A DNA stretch of 62,835 bases. It comes from Verrucomicrobiales bacterium. GTDB lineage: Bacteria; Verrucomicrobiota; Verrucomicrobiia; Verrucomicrobiales; DEV007. Location: contig PBSY01000076.1 of the NCBI GenBank assembly GCA_002726915.1, positions 1 to 62,835 on the forward strand, in the 5' to 3' direction. The notes beneath the pieces were generated by a model. The model did no database searches. It worked only from the letters and a program-made list of their open reading frames with translations, and had not been told where the DNA came from. Below are positions 41,873 to 50,464 of this stretch, piece by piece. Position numbers and translations under genes: made by a program. Within the stretch, counting starts at the first letter, position 1. Each line of letters opens with the position of its first letter.

Positions 41873-43282
41873 ATGGCCGATCAGCGATTTGACCAAACAC
41901 AGTCGCTGCATCAGCAGCAGACTATTGCACCTCAGATGCAACAAAGTTTGCAGCTGTTGCAGACTCCTACCTTGGAGCTGCGCCACCTCGTGCAAAAGGA
42001 GATGGTAGAAAATCCCACTTTGGAGGAGGAATCGAACGAAATTTCGATCGAGGAAGCGTCTACGCCCTCTGAAGACGATGATTTCGAAAAAGAATTCGCG
42101 CAGCTTTCGCAGTTGGATGAGGAGTGGCGCGAATACATGGCTCAGTCCCGTATGTCGGCACCACGCAGGGATGACGCCGATGAGAAGCATCAGTTTGTGA
42201 TGGACTCTATCGTTGAGCCGATCACGCTCCAAGAGCACCTCTTGAATCAGCTGAGCACCTCGGACTTCGGTGGCGAGAGCCGTGAGTTGGCAGCTACGCT
42301 GATTGGAAACATCGACGATAATGGATTTCTCCAGATGGATCTCGAGGATATGAGCCTTGATATGGGAATTTCCTATGATGATCTCATCAAATCTCGTGAT
42401 TTAATCCAGACTTTTGATCCTGTCGGAGTCGGCGCCCTGGATTTAAGGGAATGCCTCTTAATTCAGTTGGAGCGACTGGGGAAACACCATAGCCTCGAAT
42501 ACCAAGTGGTAGATCATCATCTCGATGAGTTGGCAAGAAAGCGCTACCCCCAGATAGCAAAGAGGCTGAGTGTGGCGCCAGAGCAAATTACAAAAGCAGC
42601 GGAGTTGATCGCGATGCTTGATCCGCGCCCCGGAAGTAAGTTTGGCGGAGACACCAATACTTACGTCAATCCCGACGTGACCGTTGAGCGAATCGGAGGG
42701 GAGTGGGTCGTAACTATGAATAATGATCAGGTCCCGCGACTTCGCATCAGCAATGCCTACAAGGATCTCATGGCGAGCGGAGACGGGCGTGAGGCGCGGT
42801 CATATATTCGCGATAAGATCCGCGCCGGAAAATTTTTAATTAAGAGTATCCATCAGCGCCAGCAGACGATTCAGTCAATTGCCTCGGAAATAGTGAAGCG
42901 GCAGCAGGCGTTTCTTGAGTATGGCCCTTCTAAGCTCAAGCCAATGAACATGGCGCAGGTTGCCGATGAAGTTAACGTTCACGAGACAACCGTTAGTCGT
43001 GCGGTTTCGGGCAAATATATGGCGACGCCTCATGGTGTTTTCGAGATGAAGTATTTTTTTACTTCTGGCTACGAGACCGAGGGTGGTGAGTCGATGAGCA
43101 ATACCAGTGTAAAGCAGTCAATGGCTGAATTGATTGGTAATGAGGATGTTAAGAAGCCCTTTAGCGATCAGAGGATCGTGGAAGAACTCGGAAAGAGGGG
43201 CATTAAGATCGCTAGGCGGACTGTGGCTAAATATCGTGAAGAGTTGAACATCCTCCCCAGTCATATGCGCCGGAGTTACTGA
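41873..43282 (+). CDS. rpoN: RNA polymerase sigma-54 factor
   Basis: A 469-residue sigma-54. Region I is glutamine-rich and activator-responsive (LHQQQTIAPQMQQSLQLLQT, LELRHLVQKEMVENPTLEEE). An acidic region II follows, then the core-binding domain (DFGGESRELAATLIGNIDDN). A helix-turn-helix region reads MAQVADEVNVHETTVSRAVS. The C-terminal RpoN box is complete (ARRTVAKYRE). It directs polymerase to -24/-12 promoters and needs AAA+ enhancer-binding proteins, none of which is encoded in this window. Confidence 0.96.
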   Translation: MADQRFDQTQSLHQQQTIAPQMQQSLQLLQTPTLELRHLVQKEMVENPTLEEESNEISIEEASTPSEDDDFEKEFAQLSQLDEEWREYMAQSRMSAPRRDDADEKHQFVMDSIVEPITLQEHLLNQLSTSDFGGESRELAATLIGNIDDNGFLQMDLEDMSLDMGISYDDLIKSRDLIQTFDPVGVGALDLRECLLIQLERLGKHHSLEYQVVDHHLDELARKRYPQIAKRLSVAPEQITKAAELIAMLDPRPGSKFGGDTNTYVNPDVTVERIGGEWVVTMNNDQVPRLRISNAYKDLMASGDGREARSYIRDKIRAGKFLIKSIHQRQQTIQSIASEIVKRQQAFLEYGPSKLKPMNMAQVADEVNVHETTVSRAVSGKYMATPHGVFEMKYFFTSGYETEGGESMSNTSVKQSMAELIGNEDVKKPFSDQRIVEELGKRGIKIARRTVAKYREELNILPSHMRRSY

Positions 43283-43378
43283 CACTGATTATTTGCTAAA
43301 TATCCGAAAGCGTCGCTGGCGCAATTGTTGGAGGTTCTTCTATTGAAAAAGTGTGGCAGCTTTGGCAGGTTCCGGCCC

Positions 43379-44716
43379 ATGAAATACCCGATTGTTTTTC
43401 TTTGTTTCGCCTTTGGCCTCAGCTCGCTTGTTCAGGCCGATGATTGGCCAAACTTCCAGGGTCCAACTCGAAACGGCATTTCGAAGGAAATTGGGCTTAA
43501 ACTTTCGGGCTGGGATCGAAGTCCCCCTTCTGTTCTCTGGAAAAAGGAGCTAAATGAAGGTTTTGGAGGTGCAGCAATCTCCAGAAATGAAGTCTTCCTT
43601 GTGGATCGTGACCTTGGAGAGCGTGATCACGTCCTCTGTCTTTCGCTGGAAGATGGTTCTGAAAAGTGGCGCTTCACCTTTGATTATGCGGGTAAACTCT
43701 CCTTTCACGGCAGTCGCGGCACTCCACTGGTCGAGGATGATGCAGTTTACTACGTTAGTGGCTTTGGCCAGGTCTTTCGTATCAATCGAGAGACACATCG
43801 AGAGGACTGGATGGTTTCGATCCAAGATGATTACGGTTCGCCTCCTCCGAAGTGGGGTTGGGCTCAAAGCCCGGTGGCAGTTGGTAATGTCATCATCGTT
43901 CCTGCCATGAGTGAAAAGGTGGGCTTGATAGGACTTGATAAAGAGTCTGGTCGAGAGCTCTGGAGAACGGATGGATTTGGAGACTCGCACTCCACTCCTA
44001 CCGTGTTGAGTCTCCACGGTGTCGAGCAGGTTGTTTTCGTATCAACTCTGCGTGATGGAGACGATGGAACAGGCACGACCATCAGCGTCCTCCCGGAGAC
44101 GGGTGAAGTTCTCTGGAATACCGACGTTTACTTCAATAAGATCCCTATCCCTTTCGCGACCAAGGTGACCGAAGAGTTGGTCTTCCTCACGGGTGGCTAC
44201 GATTGCGGGAGTTGCATGCTCAAGGTTAGAAATGATGGCGGTGACTGGAACGTTGAGAAGGTGTTCGACATGATCCAAGGCACTCAGATTCACCCTCCTT
44301 TTTTGATTGGAGACCACATCTTCTTTCTTGCTAATGAAAATTCTAATCACAAAGGCGAAGCGCGCAAAAAGGGTGGACTTATGTGTATGGATTTTGACGG
44401 CAACATTGCCTGGCATACCGGAGATGATCCCTTCATGGGCCGTGGGAATATGATTCTCGTCGATGGTCATCTCCTCATTCAGGACGGTGAAGTTGGCTAT
44501 TTACGTTCCGTGAAACCGTCTCCAGAAGGCTACGAAGAGGTGGCGTTGTACGACGTCTTTGGCAAGAAGGCGGAGGTGGATGAACAAATTGCCAAGCAGG
44601 AAGGGCGCGCTGTGATTAAGATGCCTGACTTCAAATACTGGAGTCCGATGGCCCTAAGCAATGGGCGTATCATCATGCGTGGTCAGGACCACCTCAAATG
44701 TCTTGACCTGCGCTAA
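43379..44716 (+). CDS. Secreted PQQ-type beta-propeller (BamB-like) protein
   Basis: A 445-residue exported protein from the ATG at 43379; the longer frame adds 18 residues without function. Signal peptide MKYPIVFLCFAFGLSSLVQA. Mature start DDWPNFQGPTRNGISKE is the standard PVC-group form. Repeated blades carry WRFTFDYAGK, GLDKESGRELWRTDG and VLPETGEVLWNTD, typical of quinoprotein-like propellers (PQQ_2/BamB fold). No quinone-ligating catalytic residues can be assigned, so it is likely a binding or scaffold protein and not a dehydrogenase. It begins 96 bp after rpoN on the same strand. Confidence 0.85.
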   Translation: MKYPIVFLCFAFGLSSLVQADDWPNFQGPTRNGISKEIGLKLSGWDRSPPSVLWKKELNEGFGGAAISRNEVFLVDRDLGERDHVLCLSLEDGSEKWRFTFDYAGKLSFHGSRGTPLVEDDAVYYVSGFGQVFRINRETHREDWMVSIQDDYGSPPPKWGWAQSPVAVGNVIIVPAMSEKVGLIGLDKESGRELWRTDGFGDSHSTPTVLSLHGVEQVVFVSTLRDGDDGTGTTISVLPETGEVLWNTDVYFNKIPIPFATKVTEELVFLTGGYDCGSCMLKVRNDGGDWNVEKVFDMIQGTQIHPPFLIGDHIFFLANENSNHKGEARKKGGLMCMDFDGNIAWHTGDDPFMGRGNMILVDGHLLIQDGEVGYLRSVKPSPEGYEEVALYDVFGKKAEVDEQIAKQEGRAVIKMPDFKYWSPMALSNGRIIMRGQDHLKCLDLR

Positions 44717-45521
44717 TTCGGTTTTTGGTGTCGAGCTGACTCCATCGCTTTTAATCGATTAGTCGTAAGACTCACCGGGGGTTTTCCCTCATATTTCGAT
44801 CGGTAATTTATCAGAGACTTAGCAGTTTTGCCGCCTGTGACTCAAGATTGACGCTATTGCCGGATAAAACTGCAAACGGTGCTCTGCGTAGGAGGTTGCG
44901 CTGCGCGGGTAGGCCTCCTCGAGGCGATCGCATTCTTGGTGAGGTTGGGTTTTCGGTCCGTGTGTTATTGTGCTAGGGCCGCAGAGAAGTTTAAGAGGCG
45001 ACTATCCCCAAGGGAACGGTATAGAAAAATCTAAGGCGGCTTATATTTTCAATGAGTTGAACTCCTATGCCATCTTGGTGACTCGATTTTGCATCGCGAT
45101 AAAGTCCATGGCAAACTTTGACGGTAACTTGAGTCGCACTTGATCATGCATCTGATACGGCAGAGATTTTAGTGACAGATAGCTTGCGAACAGTGGAGGC
45201 ATTTAAAGGCCAAGTTGCTGTGTTTTAGGAGAGAGGTTTTCTTAAATTTGGGACGGCGAGGGAAGGTGGCTGAGTGCCCGAAGTGTCTCAACACGGGTGA
45301 GTTTTCGCGCGGTAGGGCAAATATGTTGAGATTGCCCGTTTTTAGTTGAGAAGCAATTCGAGAGGCTGGGCTTTCGATTCACAGCGGTGGAGCGATGGAT
45401 TTGGCTACGCAGGCGACTGAAGGATCCTTGTCATGGGAATAAATTTGTTCTCACGGTAAAATGCGATGCCTCAAAATTGGACTTCTGTCCGTAATAGCAT
45501 AGACGTTTGCAGAAGGAATGT
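44717..45521. other. Long intergenic region with inverted repeats, no clear gene
   Basis: About 800 bp without a convincing gene. I see an 8-bp perfect inverted repeat, GCAGTTTT (44822-44829) with AAAACTGC (44866-44873), extended by CCG/CGG inside. AGGAGG (44890-44895) pairs with CCTCCT (44914-44919), followed by a short GCCTC/GAGGC hairpin. A 45-codon frame on the minus strand (45065-45202) and a CPKC-containing fragment on the plus strand near 45270 are too weak to call. It may hold an RNA gene or decayed coding sequence. Confidence 0.5.
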
Positions 45522-46571
45522 ATGATTACTGAAGAACTCATCCGCGAAAAACTCAGTGAGGTGGCTTATCCGGGCTTCACCCGAGACATCGTTTCTTTTG
45601 GACTTGTTAAGGAGGTAGCAGTAAGCGGCGCTGACGTGGCGGTCCAGATCAGACTTGCGACTCGCGACCCTAATATTCCCCGGGGGATCCACGAGGGGAT
45701 CGAGGCTGCCCTTAATTCGATCGGTGGGATTGGTAAGATTTCGATCGATTTTGATATCCAAAATCCGCCGGAGCCTGTCACTGGCGGCGATCCTTCCCTT
45801 GGCCAATCGAGTATTCCCGGAGTAAAGAAAATCATCGCTGTAGCCAGCGGGAAAGGAGGGGTGGGCAAGTCGACTGTTTCCACCAATCTTGCCATTGCCC
45901 TCTCTAAAACGGGCGCCAAAGTTGGACTCTGCGACTGCGATCTCTACGGTCCCTCAATCGCCTTGATGTTAGGGGCCGTCGACGAGCAACCGATGGCTAC
46001 GGAGCAAAACGAGATTATTCCGATCGAAGCTCACGGTATCAAGGCGATCTCGATGGGCTTTCTTCTCGGTGATGATTCACCGGTAATTGTGAGGGGCCCA
46101 CTCGCCACCCGTTACACTCAGCAGTTTCTTCGGCAGTGTCTGTGGGGTGAACTCGATTACCTCATTCTTGACCTGCCTCCCGGAACTGGAGATATCCAGC
46201 TGACCGTTTCGCAAACGGTGGCTGTGGACGCGGCCGTTATCGTGACAACTCCGCAAGAAGTGGCTCTGATCGACGCTCGGAAGGCAGCCAGCATGTTTGC
46301 CAAGGTCAATGTCCCCATTGCTGGTATCGTGGAAAATATGGCATGGTTTCAATGTGACATGGGTAAGCGTTATTACATCTTCGGAGAAGGGGGGGGCAGC
46401 AAGGAAGCGGATCGACTGGGCGTTCCTCTGCTCGGCCAAATCCCTCTTGATCCTCCGACTCGGAAGCATGCCGATGAAGGTCAACCCGTTGCCACTCTGG
46501 ATGCTTCAGACAATTCGGTTTCGGCTGCCTTCGCAGACCTAGCCAGCTCGTTGTCGAAACTTGTTGGTTGA
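45522..46571 (+). CDS. mrp: Mrp/NBP35-type iron-sulfur carrier ATPase (ApbC-like)
   Basis: A 349-residue P-loop protein. An N-terminal DUF59/MIP18 domain (about 5-90, VAYPGFTRDIVSFGLV) precedes the Mrp ATPase domain: GKGGVGKST Walker A, CDCDLYGPSIALML, and LDLPPGTGDIQLTVSQ. The C-terminal family motif normally reads ENM..F.CPxCG; here it reads ENMAWFQCDMGKRYYIFG, so one of the two cluster-binding cysteines is missing. The ATG at 45522 is chosen for its AAGGA 5 nt upstream; a TTG 15 bp earlier is less likely. It is thought to carry or insert iron-sulfur clusters. Confidence 0.93.
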   Translation: MITEELIREKLSEVAYPGFTRDIVSFGLVKEVAVSGADVAVQIRLATRDPNIPRGIHEGIEAALNSIGGIGKISIDFDIQNPPEPVTGGDPSLGQSSIPGVKKIIAVASGKGGVGKSTVSTNLAIALSKTGAKVGLCDCDLYGPSIALMLGAVDEQPMATEQNEIIPIEAHGIKAISMGFLLGDDSPVIVRGPLATRYTQQFLRQCLWGELDYLILDLPPGTGDIQLTVSQTVAVDAAVIVTTPQEVALIDARKAASMFAKVNVPIAGIVENMAWFQCDMGKRYYIFGEGGGSKEADRLGVPLLGQIPLDPPTRKHADEGQPVATLDASDNSVSAAFADLASSLSKLVG

Positions 46572-46600
46572 TGGAACGTTTTTTAATTTTCGCGTGATGT

Positions 46601-46774
46601 ATGGCCCATACCCCTCGAAAGCGAGGGAAAAAGTGGCAAGAAGGCGTTAGACCATCCCTCGATGAGTTCCTAACAAGGGAAAAAGTAGGGAGGGGTCTTA
46701 TTCCGCTCAGGCAACTCATACCAATCGAGGCAACGGTTGAAGGCAAGGTTGTTGAGATTGGAAGTATTTCTTAG
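46601..46774 (+). CDS. Possible 57-aa basic protein of unknown function
   Basis: A 57-codon frame after an in-frame TGA, starting MAHTPRKRGKKWQEGVRPSL and ending EATVEGKVVEIGSIS. The balanced composition (basic start, alternating hydrophobic and acidic end) looks more protein-like than random shadows. No ribosome site is visible and I recognise no family. It sits 29 bp after mrp on the same strand. Low certainty. Confidence 0.3.
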   Translation: MAHTPRKRGKKWQEGVRPSLDEFLTREKVGRGLIPLRQLIPIEATVEGKVVEIGSIS

Positions 46775-46898
46775 CGAGACGGCGTGAGTGAATAGTGGTT
46801 TTGATCGAAGTGCACTGGGAAACCGAGCGTGTATTTCCCCTTCCAGGCTGTCTCAAGAAGCAGTCGCGTTTTTGCGCGAAAAAGTAGTTTGCAGCTTG

Positions 46899-46921
46899 TT
46901 GATAATGCGACTTAATATCAA
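46899..46921. promoter_or_regulatory. Imperfect palindrome upstream of bacterioferritin gene
   Basis: TTGATA (46899-46904) and TATCAA (46916-46921) face each other around an AT-rich centre, 70 bp before the bacterioferritin start. It has the size and AT content of a Fur- or Fnr-like operator, and iron control of this gene would be expected. The match to either consensus is partial. The rest of the 46775-46991 stretch shows nothing else. Confidence 0.3.
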
Positions 46922-46991
46922 CTTCACCATAGCGAGCGTTTAAGTGTTGATGTCTTGATTTCACCGCCTGGTAGAATCACACTTATTCGTA

Positions 46992-47471
46992 ATGAAAGGT
47001 AACCCACAAGTCATCGAAGCCCTAAATGCCGGTCTAACAATTGAGCTGACCGCCATCAACCAATATTTTATCTGCTCAAAAATGTGCAAGGACTGGGGTC
47101 TGAATGATCTCGCCAAGCATTTTTACGACGAGTCTATCGAAGAAATGAAGCATTCCGAAGAGGTGATTGATCGTATCCTCTATCTCGACGGGGTGCCGCA
47201 GATAGCCCGCTACGATAAGATCCTCGTTGGTGAAACACCTGAGCAGCAGATTAAGGACAGCCTTTCCCTAGAGACGAAAGGTGTCGCTACCTACAATGAA
47301 GCGATCCAGCTTTGCATCGAAGTTAAAGATGCGGGCTCTCGCGACCTCATGGAACGCATGGTAGTCGAATCGGAGGAAAGCGTCGATTGGGCTGAGGTCC
47401 AGCTAGATCTTATCGATCGAGTTGGATTGGAACGATACCTGTCGCAGAAGATGGGAAATGGTGGCGGTTAA
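46992..47471 (+). CDS. bfr: Bacterioferritin with incomplete ferroxidase site
   Basis: A 159-residue ferritin-like protein that aligns with E. coli Bfr without gaps over the first 133 residues. Met52, the haem ligand between subunits, is kept in SIEEMKH. Ferroxidase ligands Glu18, Glu51, His54 and Glu94 are kept. Positions 127 and 130, normally Glu and His (EEGHIDW), are both Ser here (SEESVDW). The di-iron site therefore lacks two ligands on one iron. Such subunits may bind haem and release iron, working in a mixed shell with a second Bfr encoded elsewhere, or use a different oxidation route. A Bfd-like gene follows after 17 bp. Confidence 0.93.
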   Translation: MKGNPQVIEALNAGLTIELTAINQYFICSKMCKDWGLNDLAKHFYDESIEEMKHSEEVIDRILYLDGVPQIARYDKILVGETPEQQIKDSLSLETKGVATYNEAIQLCIEVKDAGSRDLMERMVVESEESVDWAEVQLDLIDRVGLERYLSQKMGNGGG

Positions 47472-47488
47472 AGCCGCCCGACTTCTGA

Positions 47489-47827
47489 ATGAAAAAAGAT
47501 TCTGTCACACTCAAACCGACATGTCGCTTCGCCACCACCACCGGTAAGGGTGAGCATCTGTGTCATTGTGCAAAAGTTTCAGAATCCACAGTCTATGAGG
47601 TCATCAGCAAGGGGGGCGTAAAGTCCGTTGAAGCGATCATCCGTCAAACTGGTGCTGGTTCTGGATGTGGCGCTTGCCATTGCCGGATTAACCGTCTCCT
47701 GCAGGGGCTTCCCGCTAAGTGCGGTGGCAGTTTTGAATACTGCCACGGTTGTGGCGCTATCGCTGCTATCTGTTCGTGTGGCTCAAGTGAGGCCGATGCT
47801 AAGAAGTCTGCTACTTACGCTGCCTAG
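47489..47827 (+). CDS. Bfd-like [2Fe-2S] protein with Cys-rich extension
   Basis: A 112-residue protein. Residues about 22-75 match the BFD-like [2Fe-2S] domain: Cys25 and Cys27 (LCHCAKVSE), then Cys60 and Cys63 (GSGCGACH), the CxC-X32-CxxC spacing of bacterioferritin-associated ferredoxins. Bfd passes electrons to Bfr haem to release stored iron. A basic leader precedes the domain. A C-terminal extension with five more cysteines (78, 85, 88, 95, 97; YCHGCG, CSC) is absent from E. coli Bfd and could bind a second metal or cluster. Its place 17 bp after bfr supports the Bfr-reductase role. Confidence 0.85.
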   Translation: MKKDSVTLKPTCRFATTTGKGEHLCHCAKVSESTVYEVISKGGVKSVEAIIRQTGAGSGCGACHCRINRLLQGLPAKCGGSFEYCHGCGAIAAICSCGSSEADAKKSATYAA

Positions 47828-47959
47828 CTGCCGATTTTACTGCGGAGTATCAGGTTTGGAGGAGAATCGAGACTGCTGTAATTTTTGAAAGGGCCACTCC
47901 ATGAGGTGTTATGAAAGGCTGGCGAGAGTATCACTCGTTTGAGTATCGAGTGTTTCCAG

Positions 47960-49624
47960 ATGATGCTAACCACCCATAAACGCAAGAAACGGTTCCACGA
48001 TTTTGATGCCTTGCGTGGTTACGCGATGCTGCTTGGTATCGTCTTGCACGGATTGATGTCATTCATGGTGATCCCCTTCTGGGCGGCCCAAGATCGCTTC
48101 CAGAATACTGAGTTCATCGGGGTGATTTCCATGTTTATTCATGGGTTTCGATTACCTCTGTTTTTCCTCATCAGTGGATTCTTCACAACCATGTTATGGC
48201 GAAGGCGGGGACTAAGGGGTCTCTGCAAACAGCGGGTCATCCGTATTCTCATCCCTCTAGTGGTTGGGACGATTGTCACCTGGGCATTCATGTTGCCATT
48301 GAGTATCTGGGGGAATGCCAAGAAGGAAAGAGTGTCAGACTTACGAATATCTACCGGGGCTGAAGTAAAGAATTCCGAATCACGTGACGGATATGCCCGC
48401 ATCCACGAAGAAGTGCGAGCGGAGGATGCCCAAGGGGTTTTAAGTCTGATTGCTGAAGGAGCTGATTTAGAGGCGAAGGACGCAGGGTTTCAGTTGACCG
48501 CTTTGAGTTGGGCGGTGATTAAGGGGAACTCGGAATTGACCGAGATTTTGATTCGCGCCGGGGCCGACGTCAACGCCAGAGATGGTGAAGGTAATGTTCC
48601 GCTCCACGCCTCCTCCTTTTTTGGACGAGCCAAGGAAGCGGAGTTGCTACTTGCTGCCGGAGCCGACGTCAATGCAAGAAACAATGACCGAGAGACCCCG
48701 CTTGATGCTCAACGTCACGGGATGGAAACAGTGAATTGGATCAGTGATATGTTAGGGGTTGAGGTCCGTAGAGCGGAACTTTACAGGGGTCGCAAGAATG
48801 TAGAGGCGCTACTCATCGCAAACGGAGGAGAGAAAGGAATTCAAAATGTAAAGACGCAGCAGATAATTGATCTGTGGGAATATGCCGCGCAGGTCCCTTT
48901 GTTTGTACACCTTTGGTTTCTTTACTATCTTTGTTGGCTCGTTCTCATGTTCGGGGCGGCGGCTTTAATTCGCAGGTGGATTCGATTCCCTTTACCTAGT
49001 TGGATTAAGAATTCTCCGGGGTGCTGGTTCTGGGTATTGCCGGGAACTCTTTTCTTTCAGTTGCTTATGAAAGAGGGCGTTGGGGCAGACACCGCCCCCG
49101 GTATCTTGCCGTGGCCACCTAAGTTATTCTATTATGCCGTTTTCTTTGGCTTTGGGGCTCTTTGCTATGGGAATGCTAAGTTCGAGGCAACCGCAGGTAG
49201 GCTCTGGATCTTATGGGCGATTCTCGCGATACCTGCGTTTGTGATCGCATCGATGTGGCTAGGCCGGGGCATTGAAAGGTGGGGTTGGGAACATTGGGTC
49301 GGGAGTTTCGCTGCTTCCATTTTTACATGGCTGATGATTTACGCTCACCTGGGTTTCTTTCGTCGCTTTTTCAGTGGCGAAAGCCGTTGGGTTCGCTACC
49401 TCTCTGATTCCGCCTATTGGCTCTACTTAGCTCATTTGCCATTAGTTCTCGCGCTGCAAATCTGGGTCAGTGATTGGGATTGGCCTATAGTAGCGAAGTT
49501 CACGTTGGTTTGCGCCGCTACGACTGTTATTCTGCTCGTTGCCTACGAGTTTCTGATCCGATATTCTTTTATCGGCGCGGTGCTAAACGGCCGAAAGAAG
49601 CGAGGGAAAGATCAGACGTATTGA
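47960..49624 (+). CDS. Acyltransferase-3 family membrane protein with inserted ankyrin repeats
   Basis: A 554-residue membrane protein. The start FDALRGYAMLLGIVLHG (Arg19, His30) and the helices up to about residue 115 are those of acyltransferase-3/OpgC-like proteins. Helices resume at about 310 and continue to the end (YLSDSAYWLYLAHLPLVLAL is a family feature). Between helices, residues about 143-290 form three to four ankyrin-type repeats (LLAAGADVNARNNDRETPLD; IRAGADVNARDGEGNVPLHA). The insert falls in one loop, so membrane topology is probably unchanged. The enzyme would acylate a sugar or glycan; the ankyrin part may bind a protein partner. Start is an ATG pair at 47960/47963. Confidence 0.88.
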   Translation: MMLTTHKRKKRFHDFDALRGYAMLLGIVLHGLMSFMVIPFWAAQDRFQNTEFIGVISMFIHGFRLPLFFLISGFFTTMLWRRRGLRGLCKQRVIRILIPLVVGTIVTWAFMLPLSIWGNAKKERVSDLRISTGAEVKNSESRDGYARIHEEVRAEDAQGVLSLIAEGADLEAKDAGFQLTALSWAVIKGNSELTEILIRAGADVNARDGEGNVPLHASSFFGRAKEAELLLAAGADVNARNNDRETPLDAQRHGMETVNWISDMLGVEVRRAELYRGRKNVEALLIANGGEKGIQNVKTQQIIDLWEYAAQVPLFVHLWFLYYLCWLVLMFGAAALIRRWIRFPLPSWIKNSPGCWFWVLPGTLFFQLLMKEGVGADTAPGILPWPPKLFYYAVFFGFGALCYGNAKFEATAGRLWILWAILAIPAFVIASMWLGRGIERWGWEHWVGSFAASIFTWLMIYAHLGFFRRFFSGESRWVRYLSDSAYWLYLAHLPLVLALQIWVSDWDWPIVAKFTLVCAATTVILLVAYEFLIRYSFIGAVLNGRKKRGKDQTY

Positions 49625-49687
49625 AATGAAAAGGGCCTTTTAGTCCGGGAAACGTGATGATGAATCGGAAGCTATGAATTTCGATTA

Positions 49688-50464
49688 TCACCAAAGCCCC
49701 CACCAATGCGTTCCGAGAATAAACAGGCCAAGACATAGATTGGATACGGCATGCATGAGAACTGCGGCCCAAAGGTTGCCGGTTTTGAGAGTGACCCAAC
49801 CGGTCAGGGTTCCATAGACCAACGCGACGGCAAAGTCTGGGCCGAGATGAGCTAAGCCAAAAGCGACTGAAGTCAGCAAGAGTGCCTTGGTCGTGCTTTG
49901 GTTGATCGGCCGACTTTTCCAGTCGCCATCGGGATCGCTTAGCAGTGGCATGAGGAAACCACGCCAGAAGATTTCTTCGACTAGAGAAACGGCAATGACG
50001 AGACGAAGAAAGCGGAAGAAGAGGATCGCGCCGAAGAGCAGGGGAGAGGTGTTATCTCCGAATTGATACGGATTGAATCCATCGAGCCGAGTTCGGAAGC
50101 CCAACCATTTGAGCCAGTGGATTGGTCCATTCTCACCTAAACCAGTTTGCGCATGAATCCAAGGAGGTAGCAGCCAGATGGCGATGCCAACCATACCCAT
50201 CAGGACAGCAAGTCCGCTTCCCTCCCACGAGAACCTGGGATAGTGTTTGCGCCAGAATGTGAGAAGACCAAGGCAAAGGATAGCCTGAAGAGGGTAGCCC
50301 CAGTGTTCCGGATATTTCAGCCACCAGGCAGCGGATGGATCGTCGCTCCCGATTTGCTGGATAATGGTCAGGGAAACAAGAAAAGCCACGAAGGGCCCAA
50401 TGTATGCGGCCGCTGTCGTTTGATGCCAGATAGGTTTGATCGACGTGTCGGTATCGGGAGTCAT
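49688..50464 (-). CDS. CPBP-family intramembrane protease (CAAX protease-like)
   Basis: A 258-residue protein with about six helices. It has the metalloprotease motifs of the CPBP/Abi family: VEEIFWRG (EExxxR), FGLAHLGPD (His) and LMHAVSN (His). The glutamate and two histidines would form the intramembrane active site. Members process prenylated peptides or bacteriocin-like targets; some accompany exosortase systems. Convergent with the acyltransferase gene; nothing points to its substrate. Confidence 0.87.
   Translation of the reverse strand: MTPDTDTSIKPIWHQTTAAAYIGPFVAFLVSLTIIQQIGSDDPSAAWWLKYPEHWGYPLQAILCLGLLTFWRKHYPRFSWEGSGLAVLMGMVGIAIWLLPPWIHAQTGLGENGPIHWLKWLGFRTRLDGFNPYQFGDNTSPLLFGAILFFRFLRLVIAVSLVEEIFWRGFLMPLLSDPDGDWKSRPINQSTTKALLLTSVAFGLAHLGPDFAVALVYGTLTGWVTLKTGNLWAAVLMHAVSNLCLGLFILGTHWWGLW

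Noticed and set aside
45065..45202. 45-codon minus-strand frame in the long gap (MPPLFASYLSLKSLPYQMHD start)
   Set aside because: Composition is plausible, but there is no ribosome site, no family and no neighbour support; left as part of the gene-free region.
46306..46746. 146-codon minus-strand frame overlapping the end of mrp
   Set aside because: Overlaps a conserved part of mrp and has no ribosome site or recognisable domain.
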